In this document: positions 1 through 9,449 of the stretch, one piece after another
Layout of the letters: each line of letters opens with the position of its first letter
Numbering within the stretch: position 1 is the first letter of the stretch
Source: Eudoraea chungangensis
GTDB taxonomy: Bacteria > Bacteroidota > Bacteroidia > Flavobacteriales > Flavobacteriaceae
Direction of reading: 5' to 3'
Assembly (NCBI RefSeq): GCF_029360665.1
Contig: NZ_JARDUB010000006.1
Coordinates: 186,001 to 250,000 of the forward strand
Length of the DNA stretch: 64,000 nucleotides
Translations under genes and position numbers: made by a program
The notes under the pieces: model-generated
The model's database searches: none
The model's input: only the letters and a program-made list of their open reading frames with translations
What the model was told of the DNA's origin: nothing

Positions 1-266
1 CTGGTGCACCTAAGATTGAAGCCATGCGGATCATTGAAAAGATAGAAGCTTCTAAACGGGGCGTGTATAGTGGAGCCCTTGGATATTTTAAACCAAATGG
101 AGACTTTGATTTTAGTGTGGTGATTCGGTCCATACTTTACAACCAATCTAAACACTATAGCTCTTTTACTGTAGGAAGTGCTATTACGGCTAGCTCCAAA
201 GCCGAAAAGGAATATGAAGAGTGTTTGCTAAAGGCTAAGGCAATGCGTGAGGTTTTAGAGAATTAA
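1..266 (+). CDS. pabB: Chorismate-binding enzyme, C-terminal fragment (aminodeoxychorismate synthase component I-like)
   Basis: The gene is cut by the window start; the readable frame begins at base 3 and ends with TAA. About 87 residues remain, with the C-terminal signature of the chorismate-utilising family (PabB, TrpE, MenF): GAPKIEAM, then RGVYSGALGY, then FSVVIRS and the TVGSAI stretch that lines the active site. In this family the enzyme aminates or isomerises chorismate. PabB, acting in folate synthesis, is the best guess because a pabB-like gene often lies before tilS in Flavobacteriaceae. The fragment alone cannot exclude TrpE or MenF. An internal ATG at 24 is not the start, since the conserved motif begins before it. 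Confidence 0.8.
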   Translation, partial: GAPKIEAMRIIEKIEASKRGVYSGALGYFKPNGDFDFSVVIRSILYNQSKHYSSFTVGSAITASSKAEKEYEECLLKAKAMREVLEN

Positions 267-341
267 ACAGACGTAGTATATAGGGATTAATATAGAAGAA
301 CCTATTAAGACTTTTATGCTTAGTTTATGTAATTTTGTAAA

Positions 342-1649
342 ATGCAAACTACACTTAAAAGGCATCTTACAAATCGTTTCCCTGAACTGGTAAATCAAAA
401 ATTTTTGGTAGCGTGCAGCGGGGGATTAGATAGTGTAGTACTAGTGAATCTTCTGGCAAAACTGAAATTAGACTTCATAATTGCGCATTGCAATTTTCAA
501 CTAAGGGGGGAGGAGAGCGATTTAGACGAAGCTTTTGTACAAGAGTTAGGAAAGACCTCAAAGAGGAAGGTCTTGGTTAAAAAGTTTGACACAGAAGCAT
601 ATGCTTCCGAACAAAAATTGTCTATTCAACTAGCGGCAAGGGAATTGCGCTACCACTGGTTTTGCATTTTATTAAAGGAGTACCAACTCGCCAAAATAGT
701 CACAGCCCATCATAAAGACGACAATTTAGAGACTTTTTTAATTAATTTGAGCAGAGGATCTGGCTTAGAGGGTTTAAAGGGAATTCCTGAAAAAAATAAT
801 CTTGTTGCCAGACCATTGTTGGTCTTTAGTAGAGAAGACATTTTGTCCTTTGCAGAAAAAGAAAATGTAAAATGGAGAGAAGACGAATCCAATCAAGAGG
901 TTAAGTATCTCCGTAATAAAGTACGACACGAAATGGTTTCTGTGATAAAATCTATTCACCCCTCTTTTTTACAAAATTTTGAGACCAGTAGAAGTCATTT
1001 GGAAGAAAGTAGTGCATTACTAAAGGATTATCAGAAGTTCTTGACTAAAAAATTATTGGACAAACAACAAAACCGAATCAAAATATCGATTAAAAAATTA
1101 AAGAAGTATAAACCTATCAAGGCCTATTTGTATCTTCTATTGAAAGATTACGGTTTTACGCAATGGGAAGCTATTGTAGACTTAATAGATGCCATTAGTG
1201 GCAAGGCAGTGTATTCCAAAACCTATCGCCTGAGTAAGGATAGAAAGGCATTGTTTTTAGAGCCTATTCCATCTATGGAGAATAATGAATGGTGCATTCC
1301 ATTAAGCGAAAAGGAGATTAGTCTTCCCGTTCCATTGACCATTCAATTGGTGGATAGAATAGAATCTGTAGATAAAAATATATTATATGCAGACAAAGAA
1401 ACGTTAGAAGAGAAGGTTGTTGTAAGGAAATACCGAAAAGGAGACTATTTTTATCCCTTTGGTATGCGTGGTAAAAAAAAGATTTCTAAATTCTTTAAAG
1501 ATCAGAAGTATAGTTTGCATGAAAAGGAAAATCAATGGTTGTTAACTTCTGGGAATGAAATTATCTGGGTAGTTGGAAAAAGAGCCGATGATCGGTTTAA
1601 AGTGACTCCAGAAACAAAAAATATTGTAAAAATTAGTTTAAATATATGA
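342..1649 (+). CDS. tilS: tRNA(Ile)-lysidine synthase TilS
   Basis: TilS attaches lysine to C34 of the tRNA-Ile with anticodon CAU, using ATP, so that it reads AUA instead of AUG; it is essential and cytosolic. The PP-loop SGGLDS lies at residues 26-31, followed by IAHCNFQLRGEESD and VTAHHKDDNLET, which are typical of the N-type ATP pyrophosphatase fold. The C-terminal part, from about residue 360, has the VRKYRKGDYF and KISKFFKDQK features of the TilS C-terminal domain. The length of 435 aa is normal. The stop overlaps the dsbD start by 4 bp (ATGA), so the two are probably translationally coupled. A TAATTTTG box at 330-337 lies very close to the ATG, which may indicate a leaderless transcript. 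Confidence 0.96.
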   Translation: MQTTLKRHLTNRFPELVNQKFLVACSGGLDSVVLVNLLAKLKLDFIIAHCNFQLRGEESDLDEAFVQELGKTSKRKVLVKKFDTEAYASEQKLSIQLAARELRYHWFCILLKEYQLAKIVTAHHKDDNLETFLINLSRGSGLEGLKGIPEKNNLVARPLLVFSREDILSFAEKENVKWREDESNQEVKYLRNKVRHEMVSVIKSIHPSFLQNFETSRSHLEESSALLKDYQKFLTKKLLDKQQNRIKISIKKLKKYKPIKAYLYLLLKDYGFTQWEAIVDLIDAISGKAVYSKTYRLSKDRKALFLEPIPSMENNEWCIPLSEKEISLPVPLTIQLVDRIESVDKNILYADKETLEEKVVVRKYRKGDYFYPFGMRGKKKISKFFKDQKYSLHEKENQWLLTSGNEIIWVVGKRADDRFKVTPETKNIVKISLNI

Positions 1650-3664
1650 GGTTTCCCCATATTCTTGTTTTGAGTTTGTTTCTTTCTTTTCCCCTCTGGG
1701 GACAAGTAGAACAAGAACCCGTAGTTTGGTCGCAAGCTATAGAAAAAGTCTCTGACTCTGTCATTGAAATAAAGTTTGAAGGGCAAATTGAAGAGGGATG
1801 GCATGTGTATTCCCAATTCACAGACCCGGGTGGTTCGCTACCCAGTGAATTCACATTTAACGGAGCGGGAGAAGATTTTCTTCTGCTGGGTAAGACAGAA
1901 GAAAGTACAACGATAAAAGAATATAGTGATATTTTTGAGGTAGAGGAGACCTTTTTCAAAAAGAAGGCGGTTTTTACACAAAGGATTAAACTTCTAAATC
2001 CTTCTATAAGACAGATAGACGTAGAATTGTTTTATCAGGTATGCAAAGAAGTGTGTATTCCCAAGGATTATCTATTTAAAGTCGTCTTGGACGGAGGTAA
2101 GGCAGTAACCGAAAGCATAACCATAGATGAAAGGAGTTTGGCTCTTGGCGCGGCTTTAAAACTAGATCTTAAAAACAAGGATAAGTTGTATCTGAATGAG
2201 GAGTTAAACGGCAGCAAAAAATCTAACCTTTGGGTGATATTTGGTTTAGGGTTTTTGGGCGGTTTAATAGCGATACTTACGCCCTGTGTATTTCCAATGA
2301 TCCCTTTAACCGTATCCTTTTTTACAAAACATTCGGAAAATAGTGGTTCTGGTGTTTGGCAGGCTTTATTATATGGGTTTTTTATAGTTCTTATCTACTT
2401 CCTTTTAAGTTTACCATTTCATGTATTTGATTCGGTAGATCCACAAATACTCAATACTATTGCAACCAATATTTGGCTCAATTTGGGCTTCTTTTTGTTA
2501 TTTGTATTTTTTGCCTTTTCCTTTTTCGGGTTTTACGAACTAACCTTACCCAGCTCCTGGTCTACCAAAATGGATACCATTTCTTCAAAGGTGGGCGGGG
2601 GTTTAGGGATTTTTTTTATGGCCCTTACCCTGGCTATAGTTTCTTTTTCGTGTACTGGTCCAATCCTTGGCGGTTTATTAGGTGGAACAGCCCTCGCTGA
2701 GGGAAATGTTTCCTATAATTTATCGGCAGGTATGACCGGTTTCGGCGTCGCCCTGGCGTTACCTTTTGCCCTATTTGCTTTATTCCCGGCCTTACTTAAT
2801 AAACTTCCAAAATCAGGCGGTTGGATGAACACAGTTAAGGTAGTCCTAGGCTTCTTAGAATTAGCCCTGGCCTTTAAGTTTCTATCCAATGCAGATTTAG
2901 TAGGGAATTGGGGTTTTCTAAAAAGAGAAGTATTTATTGGTATTTGGATTCTACTGTTTTTGTTCTTAACTCTTTATCTTTTCAAGGTATATCGTTTTCC
3001 TCATGAGGGAAAGGAAGTAAAAATGCCTAAAATACGTTTCGGTTTAGGAATAGTGTCTGGAATGTTTACCTTGTATTTAGTTCTTGGACTATTTAATTAC
3101 AGTCACCTTAAACTTTTAAGTGGTTTTCCACCACCAGATTTCTATTCCATTAAAGAGCAAACAAGTGATTGTCCATTAGGTTTACCTTGTTATAAGGACT
3201 TGGATTCTGGAATTGCGAAGGCTAAGCAGGAAGGTAAACCCATATTATTAGACTTTACCGGATGGGCCTGTGTTAACTGCAGAAGGATGGAGGAACATGT
3301 TTGGAGCGATCCGGAAATATTTCAAATTCTAAATGAAGAAGTAGTCCTTATTTCCCTTTATATTGACGATAGAAATAGCTTGGCTAAGGAGGAGCAATTT
3401 AGCTATAAATTCGATACCGGTAGGGTAAAGAAAGTGGAAACGGTAGGGGATAAATGGGGGACTTTTCAGACGATTAACTTTGGTGCCGTTTCTCAACCTT
3501 ATTATGTAATGATTTCACCAGATTTTGAGGTACTAAATTACGCAATACAAAATACAGATGTAGAAACCTACGAGGCATGGTTAAACCAAGGTCTTGCTTC
3601 CTTTCAATCTTCTTCCATTACATTAAGGAGTTCACTTGACCAGTATATTAATATGCCTAATTAA
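1646..3664 (+). CDS. dsbD: Thiol:disulfide interchange protein DsbD
   Basis: DsbD moves reducing power from cytosolic thioredoxin across the inner membrane to periplasmic thiol proteins. Three modules are visible. The first is a signal peptide (about 1-19) and N-terminal alpha domain with a Cys pair at C133 and C137 (QVCKEVC). The second is a multi-helix membrane domain with redox cysteines in TPCVFPMIPL (C214) and SFSCTGP (C336). The third is a C-terminal thioredoxin-like domain with a WACVNC motif (C542, C545). All six expected cysteines are present, and 672 aa is normal for the Bacteroidota form. The ATGA overlap with tilS suggests one transcript. In this phylum the electrons may feed cytochrome c maturation or oxidative repair, but the window does not show which. 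Confidence 0.93.
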   Translation: MRFPHILVLSLFLSFPLWGQVEQEPVVWSQAIEKVSDSVIEIKFEGQIEEGWHVYSQFTDPGGSLPSEFTFNGAGEDFLLLGKTEESTTIKEYSDIFEVEETFFKKKAVFTQRIKLLNPSIRQIDVELFYQVCKEVCIPKDYLFKVVLDGGKAVTESITIDERSLALGAALKLDLKNKDKLYLNEELNGSKKSNLWVIFGLGFLGGLIAILTPCVFPMIPLTVSFFTKHSENSGSGVWQALLYGFFIVLIYFLLSLPFHVFDSVDPQILNTIATNIWLNLGFFLLFVFFAFSFFGFYELTLPSSWSTKMDTISSKVGGGLGIFFMALTLAIVSFSCTGPILGGLLGGTALAEGNVSYNLSAGMTGFGVALALPFALFALFPALLNKLPKSGGWMNTVKVVLGFLELALAFKFLSNADLVGNWGFLKREVFIGIWILLFLFLTLYLFKVYRFPHEGKEVKMPKIRFGLGIVSGMFTLYLVLGLFNYSHLKLLSGFPPPDFYSIKEQTSDCPLGLPCYKDLDSGIAKAKQEGKPILLDFTGWACVNCRRMEEHVWSDPEIFQILNEEVVLISLYIDDRNSLAKEEQFSYKFDTGRVKKVETVGDKWGTFQTINFGAVSQPYYVMISPDFEVLNYAIQNTDVETYEAWLNQGLASFQSSSITLRSSLDQYINMPN

Positions 3665-3675
3665 ATTATATACCA

Positions 3676-6066
3676 TTGAAATTATTAAAAAGAATAGTTG
3701 TTGTAGTCCTATTACTGGTTGGTTTAATTATAATAGGGGGATATTTTTTTGTGCAGTCCATGAAACCAGATTATTCTGGGCAAAAAGAATTGGCCATTTT
3801 AGACAATCCAGTAGAGGTCTATTTTGATACCTATGGAATACCTCATATTTATTCCAAAACTGAAAAAGATGCAATTAAATCTCTTGGATACCTGCATGCA
3901 CAGGAACGTTTATGGCAAATGGACCTTTTGCGAAGAGCTGGGGCAGGGCGTTTGTCTGAAGTATTTGGGAAGGATCTCTTGGAGGTAGATATGTTTTTAC
4001 TTTCCCTAGGAATTGATGAAGCTACTAAAAAAACATTGGTCGCTTTAGATCAAAGCAAAGAATTCTATGAGATGACGCAAGACTATCTGGAGGGCGTAAA
4101 TACTTATATCCAATCGGGATCTACACCAATAGAGTATTACCTAACGGGTTTAGAGAAGACTCCTTTTACTGTGGAAGACGTCTATAATAGCATGGGATAT
4201 ATGGCTTTTAGCTTTGCCATGGCTCATAAAACAGACCCTTTATTAACCGAAATTGCCCAAACTCTTGGTGTGGAATACCTGGAAGATTTGGCAATTAATG
4301 CCTCTGCTGCCAACGAATGGATTAAAAATTTTAGAAAAGACACCCTGCCGGAACCAAGAGCAGACCTTAGTTCTTTTCTTCCGGAGGGTTTTAATAATAT
4401 CCCAGTACCTCAGTTTATCGGAAGTAACAGCTGGGTATTAAGCGAGGATAAGACAAAAAATGGAAAGGTAATTCTTGCCAATGACCCGCATATGGGTTTC
4501 TCGCAGCCAGCCGTATGGTATGAAGCGCATATTAGTTCACCATCCTATGAGAAATATGGTTATTATATAGCAGGGATTCCTTTTCCTCTTATGGGGCACA
4601 ACAGGCAAATGGCATTGGGGCTGACCATGTTTGAGAATGATGATGTTGACTTTTTTTATGAAGAAATTAATCCTGAAGAACCTAGCCAGTATAAAGCCTT
4701 AGATGGTTGGAAGACCTTGGAAACAACAACCAAACTAATTCAAATAAAGGATACCGCTGCGGCCACTTTCACCTACCAAAAAACAGAAAGAGGCATTATA
4801 ATGCCGAGCTTTGGAGCAAAAGTAGAAGTGTCTTCTCCTGTAAGCATGTCTTGGATCTATACACTGGAAAAAAATGATGCGTTAGAAGGGCTTTATAAGC
4901 TGCACCATGCTTCAGGCTTAGAGGAAGTGGAACTGGCCCTACGAAAAATACACGCACCTGGATTAAATATCATGTATGGAGATAAAGATGGTAATATAGC
5001 TTGGTGGGCCACTGCTAAGCTCTACCAACTGCCCGACAGTACCCATACCAAGTTTATCAGGAAGGGAGCTAGTGCCAATGCAGAACCTGTTCGGTTTTTA
5101 GATTTTTCGGAAAACCCTGCTGCGGTGAATCCGCCTTGGGGTTATGTTTATTCGGCCAATAATCAGCCAGATTCTATTGCCGGAATGTTATATCCTGGAT
5201 ACTATTTACCGGAAAACCGAGGTAAACGAATTGTGGAACTATTAGAGGAGAAACAAACTTGGGATGCAGAGGAAGTGCAAGACATGATGTTAGATAATAC
5301 TTCAACAGTCAATCGAAGTATAGCTAATCAACTAATTGATATTATTTATAATAAAGATTTAAATAAGACAGAGAGGACTCTTATAGAAGAGCTTAAAACT
5401 TGGGATGGAAATTTTCCCTTGGACGCTGTAGAACCTGGAATTTATCATCGCTGGATATATAATATTTTAAAGTTCGCTTTTAAGGATGAGTTGGGAGAAG
5501 ATTTATTTAAAGACTTCCTTGCAACCCATTTTCACAAAAGACTTATTGCCCCTCTAATTGAAAAAGACAATTCCGTTTGGTGGGATGATGTAGAAACCAA
5601 AAATATTGCAGAAACAAAAGAAGAAATCGTTTGGAAGGCTTATAAAGAGGCTATAGATTTTTTAGAGCAAGAGTTTGGGAAAGACCACAGTAAATGGACC
5701 TGGAATAGAATGCACATTGTAGAACATCCTCATCCCATAGGCAAGATCCAGGCTTTACGCTCCTTTTTTAATGTAGGCCCTTATGAGATCGAAGGAGCTA
5801 GAGAGGTTATTAATAATATGTATTTCGACTATACGGAAGAGGATATCTATAAAGTTAAAACTGGACCATCTACGAGAATAGTTGTAGATTTTTCGGATAT
5901 CGAAAATTCTAAAAGTATAATACCTACTGGGCAATCTGGTAATCCTTTCAGTAGACACTACCGAGACCAGGCTGTATTATACCACCATAATAAGTTTCGT
6001 AAGATGCTTTTAAACAAAGAAGAAATATTAAATAGTTCCACCAAACTTCTTTTACTACAAGACTAA
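3676..6066 (+). CDS. Penicillin acylase family N-terminal-nucleophile hydrolase
   Basis: This is an Ntn hydrolase of the penicillin amidase family, whose members cleave amide bonds in beta-lactams, N-acyl-homoserine lactones or other acyl amides after autocatalytic processing. A hydrophobic N-terminal anchor or signal (about 4-27) points to the periplasm. The N-terminal block has the family pattern DTYGIPHIYSKTEKDA and LGYLHAQERLWQMD. The predicted nucleophile is Ser250 in GSNSWVLS, which would become the first residue of the beta chain; NDPHMGF follows. The length of 796 aa fits a precursor. The start is a TTG at 3676, 11 bp after dsbD; no in-frame ATG precedes the hydrophobic segment. The substrate is unknown; acyl-homoserine lactone degradation is only one possibility. 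Confidence 0.9.
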   Translation: MKLLKRIVVVVLLLVGLIIIGGYFFVQSMKPDYSGQKELAILDNPVEVYFDTYGIPHIYSKTEKDAIKSLGYLHAQERLWQMDLLRRAGAGRLSEVFGKDLLEVDMFLLSLGIDEATKKTLVALDQSKEFYEMTQDYLEGVNTYIQSGSTPIEYYLTGLEKTPFTVEDVYNSMGYMAFSFAMAHKTDPLLTEIAQTLGVEYLEDLAINASAANEWIKNFRKDTLPEPRADLSSFLPEGFNNIPVPQFIGSNSWVLSEDKTKNGKVILANDPHMGFSQPAVWYEAHISSPSYEKYGYYIAGIPFPLMGHNRQMALGLTMFENDDVDFFYEEINPEEPSQYKALDGWKTLETTTKLIQIKDTAAATFTYQKTERGIIMPSFGAKVEVSSPVSMSWIYTLEKNDALEGLYKLHHASGLEEVELALRKIHAPGLNIMYGDKDGNIAWWATAKLYQLPDSTHTKFIRKGASANAEPVRFLDFSENPAAVNPPWGYVYSANNQPDSIAGMLYPGYYLPENRGKRIVELLEEKQTWDAEEVQDMMLDNTSTVNRSIANQLIDIIYNKDLNKTERTLIEELKTWDGNFPLDAVEPGIYHRWIYNILKFAFKDELGEDLFKDFLATHFHKRLIAPLIEKDNSVWWDDVETKNIAETKEEIVWKAYKEAIDFLEQEFGKDHSKWTWNRMHIVEHPHPIGKIQALRSFFNVGPYEIEGAREVINNMYFDYTEEDIYKVKTGPSTRIVVDFSDIENSKSIIPTGQSGNPFSRHYRDQAVLYHHNKFRKMLLNKEEILNSSTKLLLLQD

Positions 6067-6151
6067 TAGAATTAGTCCAATTACAAATATATAGAGAAAA
6101 TATACTATATACAGAGAAAATAATCTTATATTAGTAGTATATCTTTTTCTT

Positions 6152-7684
6152 ATGCTAACCAAGGTATTTGGCAGCGCGGTCTATGGCGTAGACGCTTCTA
6201 CAGTTGCTGTGGAAGTAAATGTCGACAAGGGAATTGGCTACCACCTTGTTGGCTTGCCGGATAATGCAATTAAAGAGAGTAGTTATAGAATCGCTGCTGC
6301 CTTAAGTAATAATGGGTATAAAATCCCTGGAAAGAAAATCACTATAAATATGGCGCCGGCCGATCTCAGGAAAGAAGGTTCCGCCTATGATCTTAGTCTG
6401 GCTATTGGTATTTTGGTTGCCTCAGGGCAAATAAAGGCCAATAATTTAGAAAACTTCGTGATTATGGGAGAACTGTCTTTAGATGGAAGCTTGCAACCAA
6501 TTCGCGGCGCTTTGTCTATTGCGTTACAGGCAAAAGAAGAAGGATTTAAAGGTTTTATTCTTCCCATGAAAAATGCAGAAGAGGCGGCGATAGTAAAGGG
6601 CATAGAGGTTTTTGGGATTAAGCATATAAAGGAAGTAACGGAGTATTTTGATCAAGGTACTACTTTGGAACCAATGAGGCTGGATTTAAAGACCCAGTTT
6701 AGTGGACAGATCGACTCTTGGGAGTACGACTTTTCTGATGTAAAAGGGCAGGAAGGGGTAAAACGATGTATGGAAATAGCTGCGGCGGGAGGACATAATA
6801 TTATATTAATAGGGCCTCCCGGATCTGGCAAAACTATGTTGGCTAAGCGACTTCCGTCTATTTTACCTCCGATGAACATAGAAGAGGCTTTAGAAACCAC
6901 AAAAATTCATAGTGTGATGGGAAAGATTAAGAATACCGGCATAATCTGTCAACGCCCATTTAGAAGTCCACATCATACTATTTCTGATGTAGCTTTAGTT
7001 GGCGGTGGTAGTTATCCACAGCCAGGGGAAATTTCACTTTCCCATAATGGTGTACTTTTTCTCGATGAACTACCAGAATTTAAAAGGAGTGTTCTTGAGG
7101 TAATGCGACAGCCGTTGGAGGATAGAGAAGTAACCATCTCCAGAGCTCGCTTTACGGTTACCTACCCCAGTAGTTTTATGTTGGTGGCCAGTATGAATCC
7201 AAGTCCAAGTGGTTTTTTTAACGATAGTTCTGTGAATAGTACCTCTCTAGCGGAAATGCAACGCTATATGGGAAAAATTTCCGGCCCGTTGCTAGACCGG
7301 ATTGATTTACATATGGAGGTAAGCCCTGTTCCCTTTGATAAATTGTCTGCCAAAAGAAAAGGGGAGACTAGCCTAGAAATTCGCAAAAGGGTCACCAATG
7401 CCAGGCAACAGCAAACCCGCAGATTTGCGGAAGCCAAACAAGTGCATTACAATGCACAAATGAATAGCCGTCAAATAAGAGAGTATTGCGTTTTAGACCT
7501 TCCATCGGCGAAGTTATTAAAGAATGCCATGGAACGGCTTGGCCTTTCCGCCAGGGCATATGATCGTATTTTAAAAGTTTCGAGGACTATAGCAGATTTG
7601 GAGGAGAAGAGAAATATAGAGGCATCACATTTAGCGGAAGCTATTCAATATAGAAGTCTGGATCGGGCAGGCTGGATGGGGTAG
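6152..7684 (+). CDS. comM: YifB/ComM family Mg-chelatase-like AAA+ ATPase
   Basis: The protein has the full layout of the family: an N-terminal ChlI-like (Lon-protease-fold) domain (about 1-190), an AAA+ core with Walker A GPPGSGKT at 221-228 and Walker B VLFLDELPEF, and a C-terminal Mg-chelatase-type domain with SARAYDRILKVSRTIADLE. In proteobacteria ComM is a helicase that aids branch migration during natural transformation; the role in Bacteroidota is less clear. It ends with TAG. The 85 bp before the start are very AT-rich and contain two near-identical copies of a TAgAGAAAATA-type sequence. The length of 510 aa is normal. Confidence 0.93.
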   Translation: MLTKVFGSAVYGVDASTVAVEVNVDKGIGYHLVGLPDNAIKESSYRIAAALSNNGYKIPGKKITINMAPADLRKEGSAYDLSLAIGILVASGQIKANNLENFVIMGELSLDGSLQPIRGALSIALQAKEEGFKGFILPMKNAEEAAIVKGIEVFGIKHIKEVTEYFDQGTTLEPMRLDLKTQFSGQIDSWEYDFSDVKGQEGVKRCMEIAAAGGHNIILIGPPGSGKTMLAKRLPSILPPMNIEEALETTKIHSVMGKIKNTGIICQRPFRSPHHTISDVALVGGGSYPQPGEISLSHNGVLFLDELPEFKRSVLEVMRQPLEDREVTISRARFTVTYPSSFMLVASMNPSPSGFFNDSSVNSTSLAEMQRYMGKISGPLLDRIDLHMEVSPVPFDKLSAKRKGETSLEIRKRVTNARQQQTRRFAEAKQVHYNAQMNSRQIREYCVLDLPSAKLLKNAMERLGLSARAYDRILKVSRTIADLEEKRNIEASHLAEAIQYRSLDRAGWMG

Positions 7685-7715
7685 CGTTAACCATCTGATT
7701 TAATAAAGTGGTTGA

Positions 7716-7922
7716 TCATTGAATTTTAGGATCTAGTTCTCGGTTTATCATATGTATTACAGTTTTACAACCTTTTTCTATATCCTACCGCCAGTAAAGG
7801 AGCTCTAACTTTTGTAATAAATTCTGTTTAACCAACTCTTTATAATAATGATCTGTTTGAAGCTCTTCATAGTTAAGAGGTTTAATATCAGTCTAATAAT
7901 AGTTGTATTTAGGACTTTCACA
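7716..7922 (-). pseudogene. Possible decayed coding remnant with two in-frame TAG codons
   Basis: Reading the minus strand in one constant frame gives a protein-like stretch that includes PLNYEELQTDHYYKELVKQN and continues to LLYWR before a TAG (7785-7787). It then resumes as DIEKGCKTVIHMINRELDPK up to a TGA at 7716-7718. A second TAG lies upstream at 7893-7895. The open runs are short (35 and 22 codons), so chance cannot be excluded. The composition (aromatic and charged residues, no low-complexity bias) looks more like eroded coding sequence than random AT-rich DNA. I do not recognise the family. Confidence 0.3.
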
Positions 7923-8103
7923 TTAGATAGATTTACAGATGTTACCTCAATTGGTGGTTATCATTTAAGTTAATCTTCTCAATATTGATCCCTTAATTGA
8001 GAAGGGTAGTTGGGACGAGACACTAGCTTGAGGTTAGCGCGACTGGGGATTTCATTACATCAAACAGGTCGGCTAATAGCACAAAAGTAATCTTCTTATT
8101 TCG

Positions 8104-8129
8104 AGAGACCACAATACCTTGGTCTTTTT
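8104..8129 (+). terminator. Terminator-like hairpin upstream of the esterase gene
   Basis: The arms AGACCA (8106-8111) and TGGTCT (8120-8125) form a 6-bp stem with an 8-nt loop. The stem can be extended outward by G-T and A-T pairs and is followed by a run of five T. It points along the plus strand, away from any plus-strand gene other than the distant 6152-7684 gene. It may therefore end a small transcript or act in the leader of the esterase 75 bp downstream. Confidence 0.4.
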
Positions 8130-8204
8130 AAATTAAGGCTGTAGTTGACAAATTGAGTTAGAATTTGCTTATATTAAAGAACTGATATTCAATATTAAAC
8201 TGGT

Positions 8205-9029
8205 ATGAATTATAAAATAAAAAGTACTTTTTGGTTTTTAGTATTACTCATAAGCTTAGTAGGTTGTAGTGATAGTTTTTTGGAAACAGGACCGGAGTCG
8301 ACAATAATTGAGAATATTCCGCAATTGGATATTGAACAGGCAAATAAGGATTTTTCAGAGCTTCCTTTTGAAATTGGGGACAACGATTTTGAATTAAGTG
8401 TCCTTTTTAAAGAAAAATGGGCATTTCGATTAACCGTCCCAGAAATAGCTGATGGTGAATTAGTACCTCTTATTATAAACATGCACGGCAGCGCACTCAG
8501 ACTAGACATCAATAACCACAAAAGGGAAGATTGTGTGCTTGGCCCTTCTTTGGAAGAAAATAATTTAAAAGCATACATTTTAAGCCCAAACTCACAAGGA
8601 TACTTGTGGTTTAACGGGTTCAATGAGTTACAAGTTGTAAATTTAGTAAAGTTCGCTATAGAACATTTGAACGTCGATCCAAAAAGAGTGGTGGCTTTTG
8701 GAATTAGCGACGGCGGTTTCGGCAGCTGGTTCTTTGCCGATACACATCCAGAATTGTTTTCATCGGCTATTGCTATCGCACAGGTCTATGGTCTTATAGT
8801 TAATGAGAATGGAATAAAAAAAACCGATGTTCCTGTGTACGTTATTCACGGAGAATTCGATGAACTTTTTCCTTTTACTGATACTGAATCAATTGTAGAA
8901 CTATCCAGAGGTGTAGGCAGTGAAATAGAATTTGTTATGGCCGAAGGATTAGGTCATTGTTGTGCCTGTGATTTTCAACCCTACGTAAAAGATGCTGTCG
9001 AATGGTTAATAACTTCGGTTTGGGAATAA
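8205..9029 (+). CDS. Lipoprotein alpha/beta-hydrolase (esterase/depolymerase-like)
   Basis: The signal peptide ends in the lipobox LVGC (C21), so the protein is lipid-anchored. The body has an alpha/beta-hydrolase fold with the nucleophile elbow GISDGG (Ser168), a likely acid Asp219 in HGEFDELFP and a likely base His251 in GLGHCC. The oxyanion region is represented by NMHGSAL. This pattern matches secreted esterases of the PHB-depolymerase, feruloyl-esterase and LpqC group, which cut ester bonds in polymers or plant and algal material. The C-terminal HCCAC cysteine cluster is unusual and could be disulfide-bonded. The substrate is unknown. Its direct neighbours are intergenic remnants, so there is no operon context. 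Confidence 0.8.
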   Translation: MNYKIKSTFWFLVLLISLVGCSDSFLETGPESTIIENIPQLDIEQANKDFSELPFEIGDNDFELSVLFKEKWAFRLTVPEIADGELVPLIINMHGSALRLDINNHKREDCVLGPSLEENNLKAYILSPNSQGYLWFNGFNELQVVNLVKFAIEHLNVDPKRVVAFGISDGGFGSWFFADTHPELFSSAIAIAQVYGLIVNENGIKKTDVPVYVIHGEFDELFPFTDTESIVELSRGVGSEIEFVMAEGLGHCCACDFQPYVKDAVEWLITSVWE

Positions 9030-9395
9030 ACAGAATAGACCAAGGCAAATCTCAAAGCTATCAGATTTCAAAAAGTGATCGGAGACTGGCATTAGATAAA
9101 GAAAGGTCGCATATTGCGATATTATCTGTTAACCCTTGTAATACTTGGTAGAAATCATTTGATATTGCAACTAATACAGGATATTTAACAATATTACAAA
9201 TGATAGTTTGATCAATTAACTATCAAATTATTATAACAATATTAGTCTTAAACAGCAAGTAACCGATACCATAAGATTTATCAACGCTTTTACCGAAAAC
9301 CAGGACAATTACGCCAATTAGCCAAGGGTATACAAGGTATTAATAGCTTTACGATACTGTTATTTTTAGGCGTTATCTACTATTCTTGTGTAAAC
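9030..9395. other. Intergenic region without recognisable gene
   Basis: A small inverted repeat (TGATAGTT and AACTATCA around TGATCAATT, near 9200-9225) is the only structure seen. One frame is open without a start codon from about 9250 into the following terminator, but its last residues are simply the hairpin read as codons. I see no supportable gene. Confidence 0.5.
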
Positions 9396-9428
9396 AAAAA
9401 GCCCAATCTGTTTTAGATTGGGCTTTTT
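9396..9428. terminator. Bidirectional Rho-independent terminator
   Basis: The stem GCCCAATCT (9401-9409) and AGATTGGGC (9415-9423) has a GTTTT loop, with five A before it and five T after it. It can work on both strands. It mainly serves the convergent minus-strand lipoprotein gene at 9450-9719. Confidence 0.9.
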
Positions 9429-9449
9429 GTTATATTAAGAAGTATATTT

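Larger units (their letters stand above)
7685..8204. other. 520-bp intergenic region with gene remnant, hairpin and terminator-like element
   Basis: No intact gene is visible. The left part (7716-7922) reads on the minus strand as a decayed ORF with two TAG stops. A 9-bp perfect hairpin (7975-7983 with 7996-8004, CTTCTCAAT/ATTGAGAAG) lies in the middle and has no T tract. The stretch from about 8005 to 8130 is more GC-rich than its surroundings and ends in a terminator-like hairpin, so it could encode a small RNA or an mRNA leader. Confidence 0.5.

Noticed and set aside
9250-9416. Plus-strand open frame without a start codon ending in the terminator (…QLRQLAKGIQGINSF… then KKPNLF)
   Set aside because: It has no start codon, and its last residues are just the A-run and stem of the terminator read as codons; no family was recognised.
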